From positions 1 to 22,914 of the forward strand of contig NZ_JYJG01000404.1 in assembly GCF_000955955.1 (NCBI RefSeq): a stretch of DNA of 22,914 bases, in the 5' to 3' direction. The notes under the pieces are model-generated. The model did no database searches. It saw only the letters and a program-made list of their open reading frames with translations, and had not been told where the DNA came from. A program made the translations under genes and the position numbers. The stretch comes from Lentzea aerocolonigenes (GTDB lineage: Bacteria > Actinomycetota > Actinomycetes > Mycobacteriales > Pseudonocardiaceae). Below, piece by piece: positions 1 through 6,562 of this stretch. Numbering within the stretch: position 1 is the stretch's first letter; each line of letters starts with the position of its first letter.

Positions 1-18
1 ACGTTCCGGGCCACGCCA

Positions 19-366
19 CTAGCCAGGCGGCCAGGTGAGGCCGCGGCCACCGAGGACGTGGCAGTGGACGTGGAAGACGGTCTGGCCGCCGTGCTCGCCG
101 GTGTTGAACACGAGCCGGTAGCCGGACTCGTCGACGCCTTCGGACTTCGCGACCTGGTGCGCGGTCGCGAGGATCTGCCCCGCGAGCACCGGGTCGACGT
201 CGCCGATCGCCCGGTGGTGTTCCTTGGGGATCACCAGCACGTGCGTGGGCGCCTTGGGGTCGATGTCGCGGAAAGCGAGCGTCGTGTCGGTCTCCGTCAC
301 GACGGTCGCCGGGATCTCGCCCGCGACGATGCGGCAGAACAGGCAGGCACTCGCGCTTTGGGTCAC
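19..366 (-). CDS. HIT family (histidine triad) nucleotide hydrolase
   Basis: A 115-residue protein of the HIT superfamily, which hydrolyses nucleoside phosphoramidates and related adenylated compounds in the cytoplasm. The catalytic triad H99-V-H-C-H103-V sits near the C-terminus. An N-terminal C8-x2-C11 pair together with H49/H50 resembles the zinc site of HinT-type members. Length and domain order match a single-domain HinT-like protein. The start is GTG at 366, directly before the TQSAS residues; I see no strong Shine-Dalgarno sequence. It stands alone and reads out of the left edge of the window. The family is clear, but the natural substrate cannot be told from sequence. Confidence 0.93.
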   Translation of the reverse strand: MTQSASACLFCRIVAGEIPATVVTETDTTLAFRDIDPKAPTHVLVIPKEHHRAIGDVDPVLAGQILATAHQVAKSEGVDESGYRLVFNTGEHGGQTVFHVHCHVLGGRGLTWPPG

Positions 367-450
367 AGCGGCATGTTATTGGTTCGGTTGGACACAGGTT
401 GGTCCGTTGGGCACTGTCGGTGTTGCCCGCGGGCGATAAATCATGGCCGG

Positions 451-567
451 GTGAAGGGCGCCAAGCTCCTGGTCGTCGTGCGGTGCCTCATCAGCTTCGC
501 GATCGGCGTGCTGCTCCTGATCCTCGCGATCCGCTTCGGTGAGGCCCTGTGGCGGGCGGTCCAGTAG
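451..567 (+). CDS. Small single-pass membrane protein (38 aa), unknown
   Basis: A 38-residue ORF from GTG at 451 to TAG at 567. A basic N-terminus (VKGAK) is followed by one hydrophobic helix over about residues 6-27 and a short amphipathic tail (RFGEALWRAVQ). The sequence just before it contains an AT-richer gataaat stretch that could be a -10 element. No good ribosome binding site is visible and I recognise no family. An ATG at 443 is in another frame and stops at once. It is plausible as a small membrane peptide but may be chance. Confidence 0.4.
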   Translation: MKGAKLLVVVRCLISFAIGVLLLILAIRFGEALWRAVQ

Positions 568-622
568 TTCCTCAGTGGACGAACCAGAACGGGACTCGAC
601 GGACTCCGCAGTCTCCGCAGAC

Positions 623-958
623 TCACCGGACGAAGCAGAACTCGTTGCCCTCGGGGTCGCGCATCACCTGGAAGCTGCCCTGCTCGTCGGTGACGACCAC
701 ACCCTCGCGGGTCGCACCGAGGTTCACGGCTCTCACGACGGCGGCCTCGATGTCGTCGACGCCGAAGTCGAGGTGCAGCCGGTTCTTCACGTCCTTGCGC
801 TCGGGCACCGGCTGGAACGACATCCGCGGCCCGCCGGGCGGTTCGACGTGCGCCCAGCCGTGCGCGCGGTTCACCGGCTCCGCACCGAGCAGTTCGGCCC
901 AGAACCGGACGAGCCGGCTCGGGTCGTTGCAGTCGACGACGATCTGTTCAAGCCTCAC
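623..958 (-). CDS. VOC (glyoxalase/bleomycin-resistance-like) family protein
   Basis: A 111-residue single-module vicinal-oxygen-chelate protein. It opens with the typical LEQIVVDCNDPSRLVRFW strand-helix and closes with a VMRDPEGNEFCFV strand, the standard VOC ending with a metal-ligand-type Glu. The middle shows HLDFGVDDI, the second half of the fold. One module per chain implies a dimer. The GTG start at 958 overlaps the stop of the HxlR gene in a GTGA tetranucleotide, so the two are translationally coupled in one operon. Substrate unknown: members range from antibiotic-binding proteins to isomerases and dioxygenases. Confidence 0.85.
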   Translation of the reverse strand: MRLEQIVVDCNDPSRLVRFWAELLGAEPVNRAHGWAHVEPPGGPRMSFQPVPERKDVKNRLHLDFGVDDIEAAVVRAVNLGATREGVVVTDEQGSFQVMRDPEGNEFCFVR

Positions 959-1269
959 GTTTCCACCAAGTTCTCTCGGGCCCAGTCGCAACACAGATCC
1001 AGCAGCCCCAGCAGCTTGTGTCCCTGTTCGGTCAGCTCGTACTCGACACGCGGCGGGTTCTCGTCGTACTCGGTGCGCGTGACGGTGCCTTCGCGCTCCA
1101 TCGCCCGCAACGTCTCGGTGAGCACTTTGGGCGTCACCACGGGGATCTCCGCGCGCAGTTCCGTGAAGCGCCGCCGGTCGTGGTGCAGCGCCCGCAGCAC
1201 GTGGGCCGTCCACTTGTCACCGATGCGGTAAGGCAGGCTCGTCAGCTGGTCGGACGGAACGCATTCCAC
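955..1269 (-). CDS. HxlR-family winged-helix transcriptional regulator
   Basis: A 104-residue regulator with the HxlR pattern: a Cys near the N-terminus (C3), the IGDKWTAHVLRAL helix, the RRFTELRAEIP helix, the VTPKVLTETLRAME recognition helix, and a wing with a YELTEQG segment. HxlR proteins often sense reactive electrophiles or oxidants through the N-terminal Cys. I chose GTG at 1269 because it places this Cys at the usual distance from the KWT helix and has a G-rich stretch upstream. It is divergent from the NAD(P)-binding reductase across 57 bases, so it most likely controls that gene and its own operon with the VOC protein. Confidence 0.88.
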   Translation of the reverse strand: MECVPSDQLTSLPYRIGDKWTAHVLRALHHDRRRFTELRAEIPVVTPKVLTETLRAMEREGTVTRTEYDENPPRVEYELTEQGHKLLGLLDLCCDWARENLVET

Positions 1270-1326
1270 CTGGTCACCCCCGATATCGTTGCGGAAACCG
1301 GCTACCGGGAGCCTACCTTCGCGCCC

Positions 1327-1881
1327 ATGACGAAGATCGTTGTGTTCGGTGCCTCCGGGCGAGCGGGAAAGCAGATCGCGGCGGTCGCGGAGGCGCGCGG
1401 CCACGAGGTGTTGCGAATCGGCCGTGACCCTGGTGTCCAGGCGGCAGGGGCAGCGGCGGGCTACGACGTCGCGGTGAGCGCGGTGGCCGACCTGTCCCGC
1501 GACCCGGCGGAGTTCTACACCGAGGCGGCCCGCGCACTGGTGGCGTCCGGGGTCGGGCGGATCATCGTGGTGGGCGTGTTCCCGCTGCTGGAGGCCTCGC
1601 CAGGAGTGCGGATGGTGGACCTGCCGGACTTCCCGGAGGAGGGCCGCGCGTTCATGGAGGGACACGCGGCCGGCGTGCGGGTGCTGGCCGAGTCCGACGC
1701 CGACTGGCTGGTGATCAGTCCGGTGGGGATGTTCGGCGGCACGAGCAGCGGCAAATACCGCATCGGCACGCTCGATCCGGGTGACGAGCTGACCTACGAG
1801 GACTTCGCCCTGGCCGTGGTGGACGAAATCGAATCCCCGACCCACCACCACACCCAGATCGGCGTGGCCTCAGTGAGCTAG
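1327..1881 (+). CDS. NAD(P)-binding oxidoreductase, YwnB/NmrA-like atypical SDR
   Basis: A 184-residue Rossmann-fold protein starting MTKIVVFGASGRAGKQIA, whose GASGRAG glycine motif binds the dinucleotide. Later segments ARALVASGVGRIIVVGV and SDADWLVISPVGMF match the short NAD(P)-binding family (NmrA/YwnB/SDR_a5), which lacks the classical YxxxK catalytic pair. It is somewhat short compared with most members (about 205-215 residues). It faces the HxlR regulator across a 57-base shared promoter gap, a common pairing in which the regulator controls a quinone- or electrophile-responsive reductase. The substrate is unknown. Confidence 0.85.
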   Translation: MTKIVVFGASGRAGKQIAAVAEARGHEVLRIGRDPGVQAAGAAAGYDVAVSAVADLSRDPAEFYTEAARALVASGVGRIIVVGVFPLLEASPGVRMVDLPDFPEEGRAFMEGHAAGVRVLAESDADWLVISPVGMFGGTSSGKYRIGTLDPGDELTYEDFALAVVDEIESPTHHHTQIGVASVS

Positions 1882-1940
1882 CTCACGACATGACCCAGCG
1901 GACTTGGGGCTGATCACTCACCAAATCACGGCACCCATAT

Positions 1941-1990
1941 GGGGGTCCGGGGGCGAGTCCCCCGGCTGGGGTCTGGGGGCTCGGCCCCGA
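1941..1990. repeat. G-rich intergenic hairpin repeat element
   Basis: A dense run of G- and C-blocks between the reductase gene and the tRNA pair. It forms two hairpins: ccggggg/cccccgg (1947-1953 with 1959-1965) and ggggc/gcccc (1976-1980 with 1984-1988). The arrangement resembles the dispersed G-rich REP-like elements that I recall between actinomycete genes, though copy number cannot be judged from one window. It could also act as a terminator for the upstream reductase gene. Confidence 0.45.
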
Positions 1991-1999
1991 GATAGAAAC

Positions 2000-2049
2000 C
2001 GAGGGGCGAGGTGTGGCCGACGCTTTCCGTCGGCATACCTCGCCCCTCG
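2000..2049 (-). terminator. Intrinsic terminator of tRNA-Gly
   Basis: A perfect 13-bp outer stem (2000-2012 with 2037-2049) encloses a second perfect 7-bp stem, gccgacg/cgtcggc (2016-2022 with 2028-2034), around a ctttc loop. Read on the minus strand, the hairpin is followed by the T-rich gtttctatc. It begins 5 bases beyond the tRNA-Gly 3' end. Confidence 0.8.
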
Positions 2050-2054
2050 TCACG

Positions 2055-2125
2055 AGCGGGCGACGGGAATCGAACCCGCGTAGCTAGTTTGGAAGACTAG
2101 GGCTCTACCATTGAGCTACGCCCGC
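2055..2125 (-). tRNA. tRNA-Gly (anticodon TCC)
   Basis: 71 bases with a perfect 7-bp acceptor stem (gcgggcg/cgcccgc), a D-arm with gctcaatggtagagc, an anticodon stem ctagt/actag around loop cttccaa (anticodon TCC, reads GGA), and a T-arm cgggttcgattcccg. The discriminator base is T and CCA is not encoded. A strong terminator lies directly downstream. It is divergent from tRNA-Pro, with 62 bases between the two 5' ends. Confidence 0.96.
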
Positions 2126-2187
2126 TTGCCGCCCCTCGAAGGGGCTGCGGTTAATACCTTAGCGGGTGGCGGTAAGCTGGTTGCAAC

Positions 2188-2261
2188 CGGGGCGTGGCGC
2201 AGTTTGGTAGCGCACCCGCTTTGGGAGCGGGGGGTCGCAGGTTCAAATCCTGTCGCCCCGA
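2188..2261 (+). tRNA. tRNA-Pro (anticodon TGG)
   Basis: 74 bases with acceptor stem cggggcg/cgccccg, D-arm gcgcagtttggtagcgc, anticodon stem cccgc/gcggg with loop tttggga (anticodon TGG), and T-arm with gcaggttcaaatcctgt. The discriminator is A and CCA is not encoded. A decayed tyrosine integrase lies 110 bases downstream and reads toward the tRNA. That is the arrangement seen where actinomycete integrative elements use the 3' half of a tRNA gene as attachment site. Confidence 0.96.
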
Positions 2262-2278
2262 CGGTTGAAAGTGCAGGA

Positions 2279-2312
2279 CAGGGCTGGTCTCCCGAATGGG
2301 AGACCAGCCCTG
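2279..2312 (+). terminator. Hairpin terminator downstream of tRNA-Pro
   Basis: A perfect 15-bp inverted repeat (2279-2293 with 2298-2312) around a gaat loop, 17 bases after the tRNA-Pro 3' end. There is only a weak T-run after it (ccttgtct), so termination may rest on hairpin stability alone, as is common in high-GC actinomycetes. Confidence 0.7.
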
Positions 2313-2329
2313 CCTTGTCTCCCAAGGGT

Positions 2330-2350
2330 TCTGGGGAGAATCTGGGGAGA
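2330..2350. repeat. Direct repeat tctggggaga x2 near the integrase 3' end
   Basis: Two copies of the 10-mer tctggggaga, at 2330-2339 and 2341-2350, separated by one base. They lie between the tRNA-Pro 3' end and the stop of the decayed integrase. This is where tyrosine-recombinase arm-type binding sites or attachment-site remnants would be expected. The role is inferred from position only. Confidence 0.4.
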
Positions 2351-2371
2351 TGATCATGGTTTCGGCGATCA

Positions 2372-2890
2372 TCACGCCAGCCCCTGAGACGCTCGACGGA
2401 CCTCGTCCCGAGCGAGTTCGTTGACCTTCCGGGCACGCGCCCGCAGCAGCTCGTCCAGCGCGGCGACCGGCGACCGCGGGCACAGCGCGATCCGTGCGTC
2501 CGACGCCTTCTCCCACAGGGCCGTCAGTTCGTCGAGCAGGCGGGCCCGCATCTCTTGCGTGACGTGGTCGTAGCGAGCCTGCACTGAACCGTTGAGGTGG
2601 CCAAGCCGGTCGTCCATCAACGGCGGCGGCGTACCCCACACTCCGCATCAACGTCTTGTGCGAGTGCCGCAACCCGTGCGGCGTCAGGCCTTTCGCGATC
2701 GGCACCCAGCACGAGTCAGCACGACCGCTCGCGTTGCGGCCGCGCGTCGGCACACCAGGCCACGGCTCGGCGAGCACCGGCACCGGCCGCGCGTCGTGCG
2801 GCGCCTTCTTCGGGTACCAGCCCGCCGCCGCGGGCTGGAACAGCTACGTCGCGAACCCGTTGCGCCGCCAGTGAGCCGCCGTCTCCCCGC
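2372..2890 (-). pseudogene. Decayed tyrosine recombinase (integrase) fragment
   Basis: This is the C-terminal catalytic part of a phage/ICE-type site-specific integrase, broken in several ways. In one frame (about 2640-2843) the residues GWYPKKAPHDARPVPVLAEP and then GLTPHGLRHSHKTLM carry the H-x-x-R box of the active site. A frameshift near 2640 moves the reading to PPPLMDDRLGHLNGSVQARY, which holds the downstream LGH and tyrosine region, followed by a helical tail ending at 2372. An in-frame TAG at 2844-2846 separates an upstream stretch (ETAAHWRRNGFAT) that looks like the continuation of the same domain. The N-terminal arm and core-binding domains are missing. It reads toward tRNA-Pro, so it is probably the remnant of an element integrated there. 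Confidence 0.82.
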
Positions 2891-3140
2891 CGCCAGAGCC
2901 GCGGATGAAGCCGAGCTCGGCGATCGCCTTCTCGACCTGCAGCCGGGTCACGTCGGCCACGCGCTCCGGGTGGTTGAACACGTTCGAGACCGTGCCGGTC
3001 GACACGTCGGCCCGCCGTGCGACGTCGACGGGCTTCGCGCCCGGTTGGCTCGCGGCACCGTTCGCCGCGCCGAGGCCACGGAACACGTACGTCCTGCTGT
3101 TGCACGCGCACGGTTTCGGTCCGAGGACGAGTAGACGCAT
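2891..3140 (-). pseudogene. LacI-family DNA-binding domain remnant
   Basis: A LacI-type helix-turn-helix and hinge start: PVDVARRADVSTGTVSNVFN, then HPERVADVTRLQVEKAIAEL and GFIR. It has no sugar-binding domain; a full LacI protein is about 330 residues. The open frame begins at ATG 3140 (with gagg 6-10 bases upstream), carries an unusual extension of about 36 residues, and runs past the HTH into integrase-like sequence until a TAG at 2844. The junction with the integrase fragment is near 2880-2900. A 98-residue translated HTH fusion is possible but more likely dead. Confidence 0.7.
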
Positions 3141-3259
3141 GGCCTCATCCTCGTGAACTGCCCGCTGGGCTACGGCAGCGGCCAGCAGGGTGAACATCGT
3201 AACGCTCCGCAACCACCCCCGATGTGGACAGGTGACACCACGCCGCCGAGGAGTCCGCC

Positions 3260-3868
3260 ATGCTGTCGATCGTCGCCCGTGCCGCCACCCTTCCCGCGCT
3301 CGTTCTGCTTGCCGCCTGCACGGGCCCAACCGCAGACACCGGAAGCCCAGCGCCCAGCCCAACTCCGAGCAGCGCCGCACCGACCACGACTGCGACCGTC
3401 AAGAAGAACCTCACGGCGCAAGGCTTCCTGCCGAAGAAGGTCGGTGAACTGGGCGGGACGGAGTGTCAGAGCAGCCTTGACACGTGCGCCATCAAGTTCA
3501 CCGTCGACAAGATCGAAGTGAATCCCAAGTGCTTCGAGTACGGCACGCCGGCGCCTGCGGGCCGCAAGACGTTGCTGCTGCATGTCTCGATGACAACCGG
3601 AAACTTGAGCGCCAATGCTCAGGGCTTGGCGCCCACGATCTTCAACCCGTTCTCGTTCAAAGGCCTCAGCGCTGACGGGTTCGTGCACGATGCGCAGCCG
3701 GGTTCGTGCGTGGACTACAAGGGCAAGCTGTCGGACACGATCCTTGCAAACTCGCGATACACGGGAACGGTGGAAATCGACGTACCGGAGTCGGCCACCT
3801 CGGTTGCGTCAGCGTGGCCGACGCCTGGGCCTGACGGAAGCCGCGGTTGGGTCTGGAACATCGGTTAG
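3260..3868 (+). CDS. Secreted lipoprotein, possible DUF4352-like beta-sandwich
   Basis: A 202-residue exported lipoprotein. The signal peptide ends in a lipobox LLAAC with the lipidated Cys at residue 20. A low-complexity S/T/P linker covers about residues 21-45, and a compact globular domain covers about 50-202. The latter includes KTLLLHVSMTTGNL and GTVEIDVPESATS, which recall the immunoglobulin-like DUF4352 domains of actinomycete lipoproteins; that is suggestive, not certain. A gaggag ribosome binding site lies 7 bases before the ATG. Four cysteines in the mature domain could form disulphides. Two small ORFs follow closely. Confidence 0.85.
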   Translation: MLSIVARAATLPALVLLAACTGPTADTGSPAPSPTPSSAAPTTTATVKKNLTAQGFLPKKVGELGGTECQSSLDTCAIKFTVDKIEVNPKCFEYGTPAPAGRKTLLLHVSMTTGNLSANAQGLAPTIFNPFSFKGLSADGFVHDAQPGSCVDYKGKLSDTILANSRYTGTVEIDVPESATSVASAWPTPGPDGSRGWVWNIG

Positions 3869-3877
3869 GCCGACGCC

Positions 3878-4063
3878 TTGAACCGCACGTGGACTGTAGT
3901 CGGATCGGTGATCAGTGCGTTCCTGTTGCTCGGCTTGGCTCTCAACTTGGTCGACCCGAGCATCCGCGTCAGTGGCGTGGTCGTCCTTCTCTACCTCGCC
4001 ATGTGCTTCGGGATCATCTGGGTCGGACGAAAGCTTGACGTACGTCGGAGCAGACGCCCATGA
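3878..4063 (+). CDS. Small two-helix membrane protein (61 aa), unknown
   Basis: Starts 9 bases after the lipoprotein stop, with TTG at 3878 (an in-frame GTG at 3908 would shorten it). Two hydrophobic helices, about residues 7-23 (VVGSVISAFLLLGLALN) and 33-50 (GVVVLLYLAMCFGIIWVG), are followed by a strongly basic tail RKLDVRRSRRP, giving a likely cytoplasmic C-terminus. No strong ribosome binding site is visible, so expression probably depends on read-through from the lipoprotein gene. I recognise no family. Confidence 0.55.
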   Translation: MNRTWTVVGSVISAFLLLGLALNLVDPSIRVSGVVVLLYLAMCFGIIWVGRKLDVRRSRRP

Positions 4064-4251
4064 CTCGGCTACCGCGTGCACGCGAATCACGTTGCCCTAT
4101 GTCGGTGAAGCTGTCCGAGCGCACCGCCGATCACGAGCCAATCGCCGGGCTCGAACCGGCCGCTGGCTACCGGTGGCGTCGGCGTGGATCGGACGCGCCC
4201 GTCCGGATCACTGTCGACGGCGCCACTTGGAAGAAGGTCGGCCCGTGCTAG
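4060..4251 (+). CDS. Small hypothetical protein (63 aa), uncertain
   Basis: The ATG at 4060 overlaps the preceding stop in an ATGA tetranucleotide, which would fit translational coupling. A second in-frame ATG at 4099 gives a 50-residue version starting MSVKLSERTADHEP. The product is hydrophilic with a basic middle (GYRWRRRG) and a DGATWKKVGPC end. I see no signal peptide, helix bundle or known motif. It could be a real third gene of the lipoprotein operon or a chance frame. Confidence 0.3.
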   Translation: MTRLPRARESRCPMSVKLSERTADHEPIAGLEPAAGYRWRRRGSDAPVRITVDGATWKKVGPC

Positions 4252-4411
4252 GCGGCGCTCGCCATCGCGTTTCCACTGGCCGTCGTTACGCCGAATCACC
4301 GTTTTGCTCTGTTCGAGCGACACCGGTAACGCGATGACTGTGGGTTACGACAATCGGGTCATCAGGCCGCGCTGCCCGGCCACCTCACCACCTGTCGGGA
4401 GTCTCTTCGCC

Positions 4412-4987
4412 ATGTCGTATCCCCAGCCGCCGCAAGGGCCTCAGCAGCAGTTCCAGCAGCCGATGCCTCCCGGTCAATACCCCCAGTTCGCGCCGCCACC
4501 GCCGCCGCGGAAGAAGGCCAAAAAGTGGCCGTGGGTAGTCGGCGCGATCGTGCTGCTGTTCATCGTGATCGGTGTGTCGAACGGCGGTAAGACCCCGGCG
4601 CCGACCAGCACGAGCGGTGCTGCGCAGCAGACCGCTCCCGCCGCCGCACCGGCGCCGGCCCCCGCGCAGCAGCCTGCGGCGGCGGCGAAGCGCACCGTGG
4701 TCTACGAGGTCTCCGGCGCTGGCACTGCCAACTCGATCACCTACGTCACGGACGGCATGACGTCGACCCAGCAGGAAGGCGACGTGCAGTTGCCGTGGTC
4801 GAAGACCTTCGAGCTGCCGACCGGTGAGGCCTTGCAGATGGTGTCGATCTTCGCCCAGGCAGGGAAGGGCACCCCCGAGATCAGCGCCAAGATCACCGTG
4901 GACGGCAAGGTCGTCAAGGACGGGAAGTCGAGCGGCCAGTACGCCGTCGTCAACATCAACGAGAACATCGGCAGCCTCGGCAAGTAG
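4412..4987 (+). CDS. MmpS-like membrane-anchored protein, proline/alanine rich
   Basis: A 191-residue protein with four parts: a Pro/Gln-rich cytoplasmic N-terminus (1-32), a basic patch RKKAKK, one membrane helix at about 39-57, and an Ala/Pro linker (60-92). A C-terminal domain follows, starting VVYEVSGAGTANSITYVTDG. That domain start matches MmpS family proteins, which in mycobacteria are periplasmic accessory partners of MmpL exporters. No MmpL gene lies nearby, so partner and cargo are unknown; such orphan MmpS-like proteins are common in Pseudonocardiales. The ATG at 4412 follows a ggga about 11 bases upstream. The gap 4252-4411 shows no other feature I can support. Confidence 0.8.
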   Translation: MSYPQPPQGPQQQFQQPMPPGQYPQFAPPPPPRKKAKKWPWVVGAIVLLFIVIGVSNGGKTPAPTSTSGAAQQTAPAAAPAPAPAQQPAAAAKRTVVYEVSGAGTANSITYVTDGMTSTQQEGDVQLPWSKTFELPTGEALQMVSIFAQAGKGTPEISAKITVDGKVVKDGKSSGQYAVVNINENIGSLGK

Positions 4988-5110
4988 GCAGCGAAACGAC
5001 ACGAGGCCCCGCGCACCGCGATTGGTGTGCGCCAGCGTTAACGGTTCTACTAGGTACTCGTCCTGTGATTTCTCGACCGCGCTCAGTGCGGGTCATCCTG
5101 AGGTAGTAGC

Positions 5111-5911
5111 TCATATCAAGCCGTCGCGCAGCATTCGTCGACGCTCCACTGATTGCTTCGCGCAGGCCGCGAGCAGACTAGTCAAAGCAATGCTCGCTGC
5201 CAGTAGAACACTTCGTTCTGACGGCTCTGCCGTTCGCGCGACGTATACCGCAGAGAATATCGCCGTGAGAGCAGCCATCACTGCATCGGTCCACTGGCCT
5301 CTGCGATAGAACGCGAGTGCCTCACCGTCCATCTTCCGAGGCGATTTCGGCAAGAGCAGGATACCCAGGAGGATCGCGATCGTAGCTGCGGCACCGAAAA
5401 CAGAGAAACTGATGAACCACCACCGCACTAACTCTTGCATGTTTGGCCTGGTAAGCGAGGCAAACAGGCCACACTGAGCAAGGAACGAGGCAACCAGGCC
5501 AGCCGTATGGATGAAACCAATCTCGATAGGAATCGCCTTGGAGCCAGTCAGCGTGGACAGGTATACGAGGACAGCAGCAGTGACCCCAGTGCCCCATAAC
5601 AGCCAAGTCCCAACGAGAAAACCGCCGCGCGCAGAGGTCGACATCAAACTCGGCAACACCGAGGCGGCGGCGCCTAATGCAACTCCAGCAAGAATGGTCA
5701 CGAGCAGGCGGAAACCAGCGACCTCGACAGAGTTATTGCGGTGGACCGCTACCGCATCCTCAGCCTTTTGCGTTACCTGCTGAGGATCGCGGGAAGGTGT
5801 CGAGCAACAGGAATGGTTTGGATTGCGAGCAACGAGTGCGACCGTTATCACAATCGCGGCGACTAACGCCTCCAATGCTGGGTGGTGATCGCGGACTTGG
5901 CGACGTGTCAT
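5111..5911 (-). CDS. Multi-pass membrane protein, unknown function
   Basis: A 266-residue protein with about seven hydrophobic segments (around 13-28, 66-88, 96-120, 131-152, 164-187, 207-224 and 233-250). Between the first two is a polar loop containing a CC pair (NPNHSCCSTPS). Basic clusters (SPRKMDG, VERRRMLRDG) suggest cytoplasmic loops near the C-terminus. The start is well supported: aggag lies 5 bases before the ATG at 5911. Codon and base use are visibly more AT-rich than the neighbours, a sign of transfer. I recognise no family and see no transporter signature. Confidence 0.7.
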   Translation of the reverse strand: MTRRQVRDHHPALEALVAAIVITVALVARNPNHSCCSTPSRDPQQVTQKAEDAVAVHRNNSVEVAGFRLLVTILAGVALGAAASVLPSLMSTSARGGFLVGTWLLWGTGVTAAVLVYLSTLTGSKAIPIEIGFIHTAGLVASFLAQCGLFASLTRPNMQELVRWWFISFSVFGAAATIAILLGILLLPKSPRKMDGEALAFYRRGQWTDAVMAALTAIFSAVYVARTAEPSERSVLLAASIALTSLLAACAKQSVERRRMLRDGLI

Positions 5912-6350
5912 GTTAACTCCTGAGTGCCGCAGAGGTCGTCTGCACTCAGAGCGCGCGAACCTCTACCATTGTTACCAGGCAGGCCCGACATATAACCATT
6001 TGGACGCAATGATCGCTCATTTGGATCAATGTCAGGTGCGGTGGTCTGGCTTGGTAACGGCTGGAATGACTGCCAACTATTCCTCGGCAGTCATCAAAAA
6101 CAACGATTCGTGCAGACCGTGCTGTCGGCGGTTCGATGCGGCGGCGCGACGCACACGTCGACGCACACGTCGACGCGCTCGGTTTAGCCTTCAGCTCATC
6201 CTGGAGCACAAGCCCAAGCTGGCAGCCGAACTGTTCATGATCTACAAGGAGAACAGCGCCGTTCAGCCGGACGACCCGAAGGGCCCCGAGGACGAGATGC
6301 GGGCAGCTGTCATCGACTTCGAACGACTTGTCGGTCACCCGATCATCTGA
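5910..6350 (+). CDS. Doubtful ORF with repeat-derived RRTRRR tract
   Basis: A 146-residue open frame whose ATG overlaps the start codon of the divergent membrane-protein gene and has no ribosome binding site, so this start is probably wrong. The middle (RRTRRRTRRRAR) is produced by a tandem 12-mer. Only the last 50 or so residues (LILEHKPKLAAELFMIYKEN, then DDPKGPEDEMRAAVIDFE) look like ordinary protein. It could be the C-terminal remnant of a gene or a short real gene with an internal start. The opposite strand is also open (5946-6338) but no more convincing. Confidence 0.22.
   Translation: MLTPECRRGRLHSERANLYHCYQAGPTYNHLDAMIAHLDQCQVRWSGLVTAGMTANYSSAVIKNNDSCRPCCRRFDAAARRTRRRTRRRARFSLQLILEHKPKLAAELFMIYKENSAVQPDDPKGPEDEMRAAVIDFERLVGHPII
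6147..6176. repeat. Tandem 12-mer cgacgcacacgt (2.5 copies)
   Basis: The unit cgacgcacacgt occurs at 6147-6158 and 6159-6170, followed by a half copy cgacgc at 6171-6176. Each copy adds four residues rich in Arg/Thr to the overlapping doubtful ORF. It lies in the AT-richer accessory stretch. Confidence 0.7.
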
Positions 6351-6511
6351 GCCTTTGGCCTCACATATGACATGTCACTGCCCTGGTCCCTTTGAGGGAA
6401 CCGGGGCTGCTGCAGGCAGAGTGCTACGACAGGTCAAGCGGCCCGAGCTTGCTGCGGACGTACTTGACCAGGCGGGGTTCAACTTGAGTCTCGTTACCCC
6501 GATCGGTTGGT

Positions 6512-6545
6512 GAAAACCCGCAGCGATGCGTCGCTGCGGGTTTTC
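6512..6545. terminator. Bidirectional intrinsic terminator
   Basis: A perfect 15-bp inverted repeat gaaaacccgcagcga/tcgctgcgggttttc around a tgcg loop, with A-tract on the left and T-tract on the right, so it works in both directions. It closes the alpha/beta hydrolase gene (stop at 6563, minus strand) and insulates it from the accessory DNA on the left. The gap 6351-6511 before it holds no gene I can support. Confidence 0.85.
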
Positions 6546-6562
6546 GCATCTTCACGGCACAA

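Noticed and set aside
2116..2436. Minus-strand ORF across tRNA-Pro with GATGFEPATPRSQ-type residues
   Set aside because: This is the well-known false protein read from the antisense of a tRNA gene; the tRNA structure is clear.
5011..5032. gcgcacc...ggtgtgcgc hairpin after the MmpS-like gene
   Set aside because: Short stem with a bulge and no T-run; too weak to call a terminator.
6478..6502. ggttcaacttgag...ccccgat resembling the tRNA-Pro T-arm, a possible far attachment site
   Set aside because: The match is broken by gaps and the upstream bases do not fold like a tRNA end, so I do not call it an attR site.
6328..6513. 61-residue ORF before the bidirectional terminator
   Set aside because: No ribosome binding site, no motif, and overlap with another doubtful ORF; it could be a degraded gene end but is unsupported.
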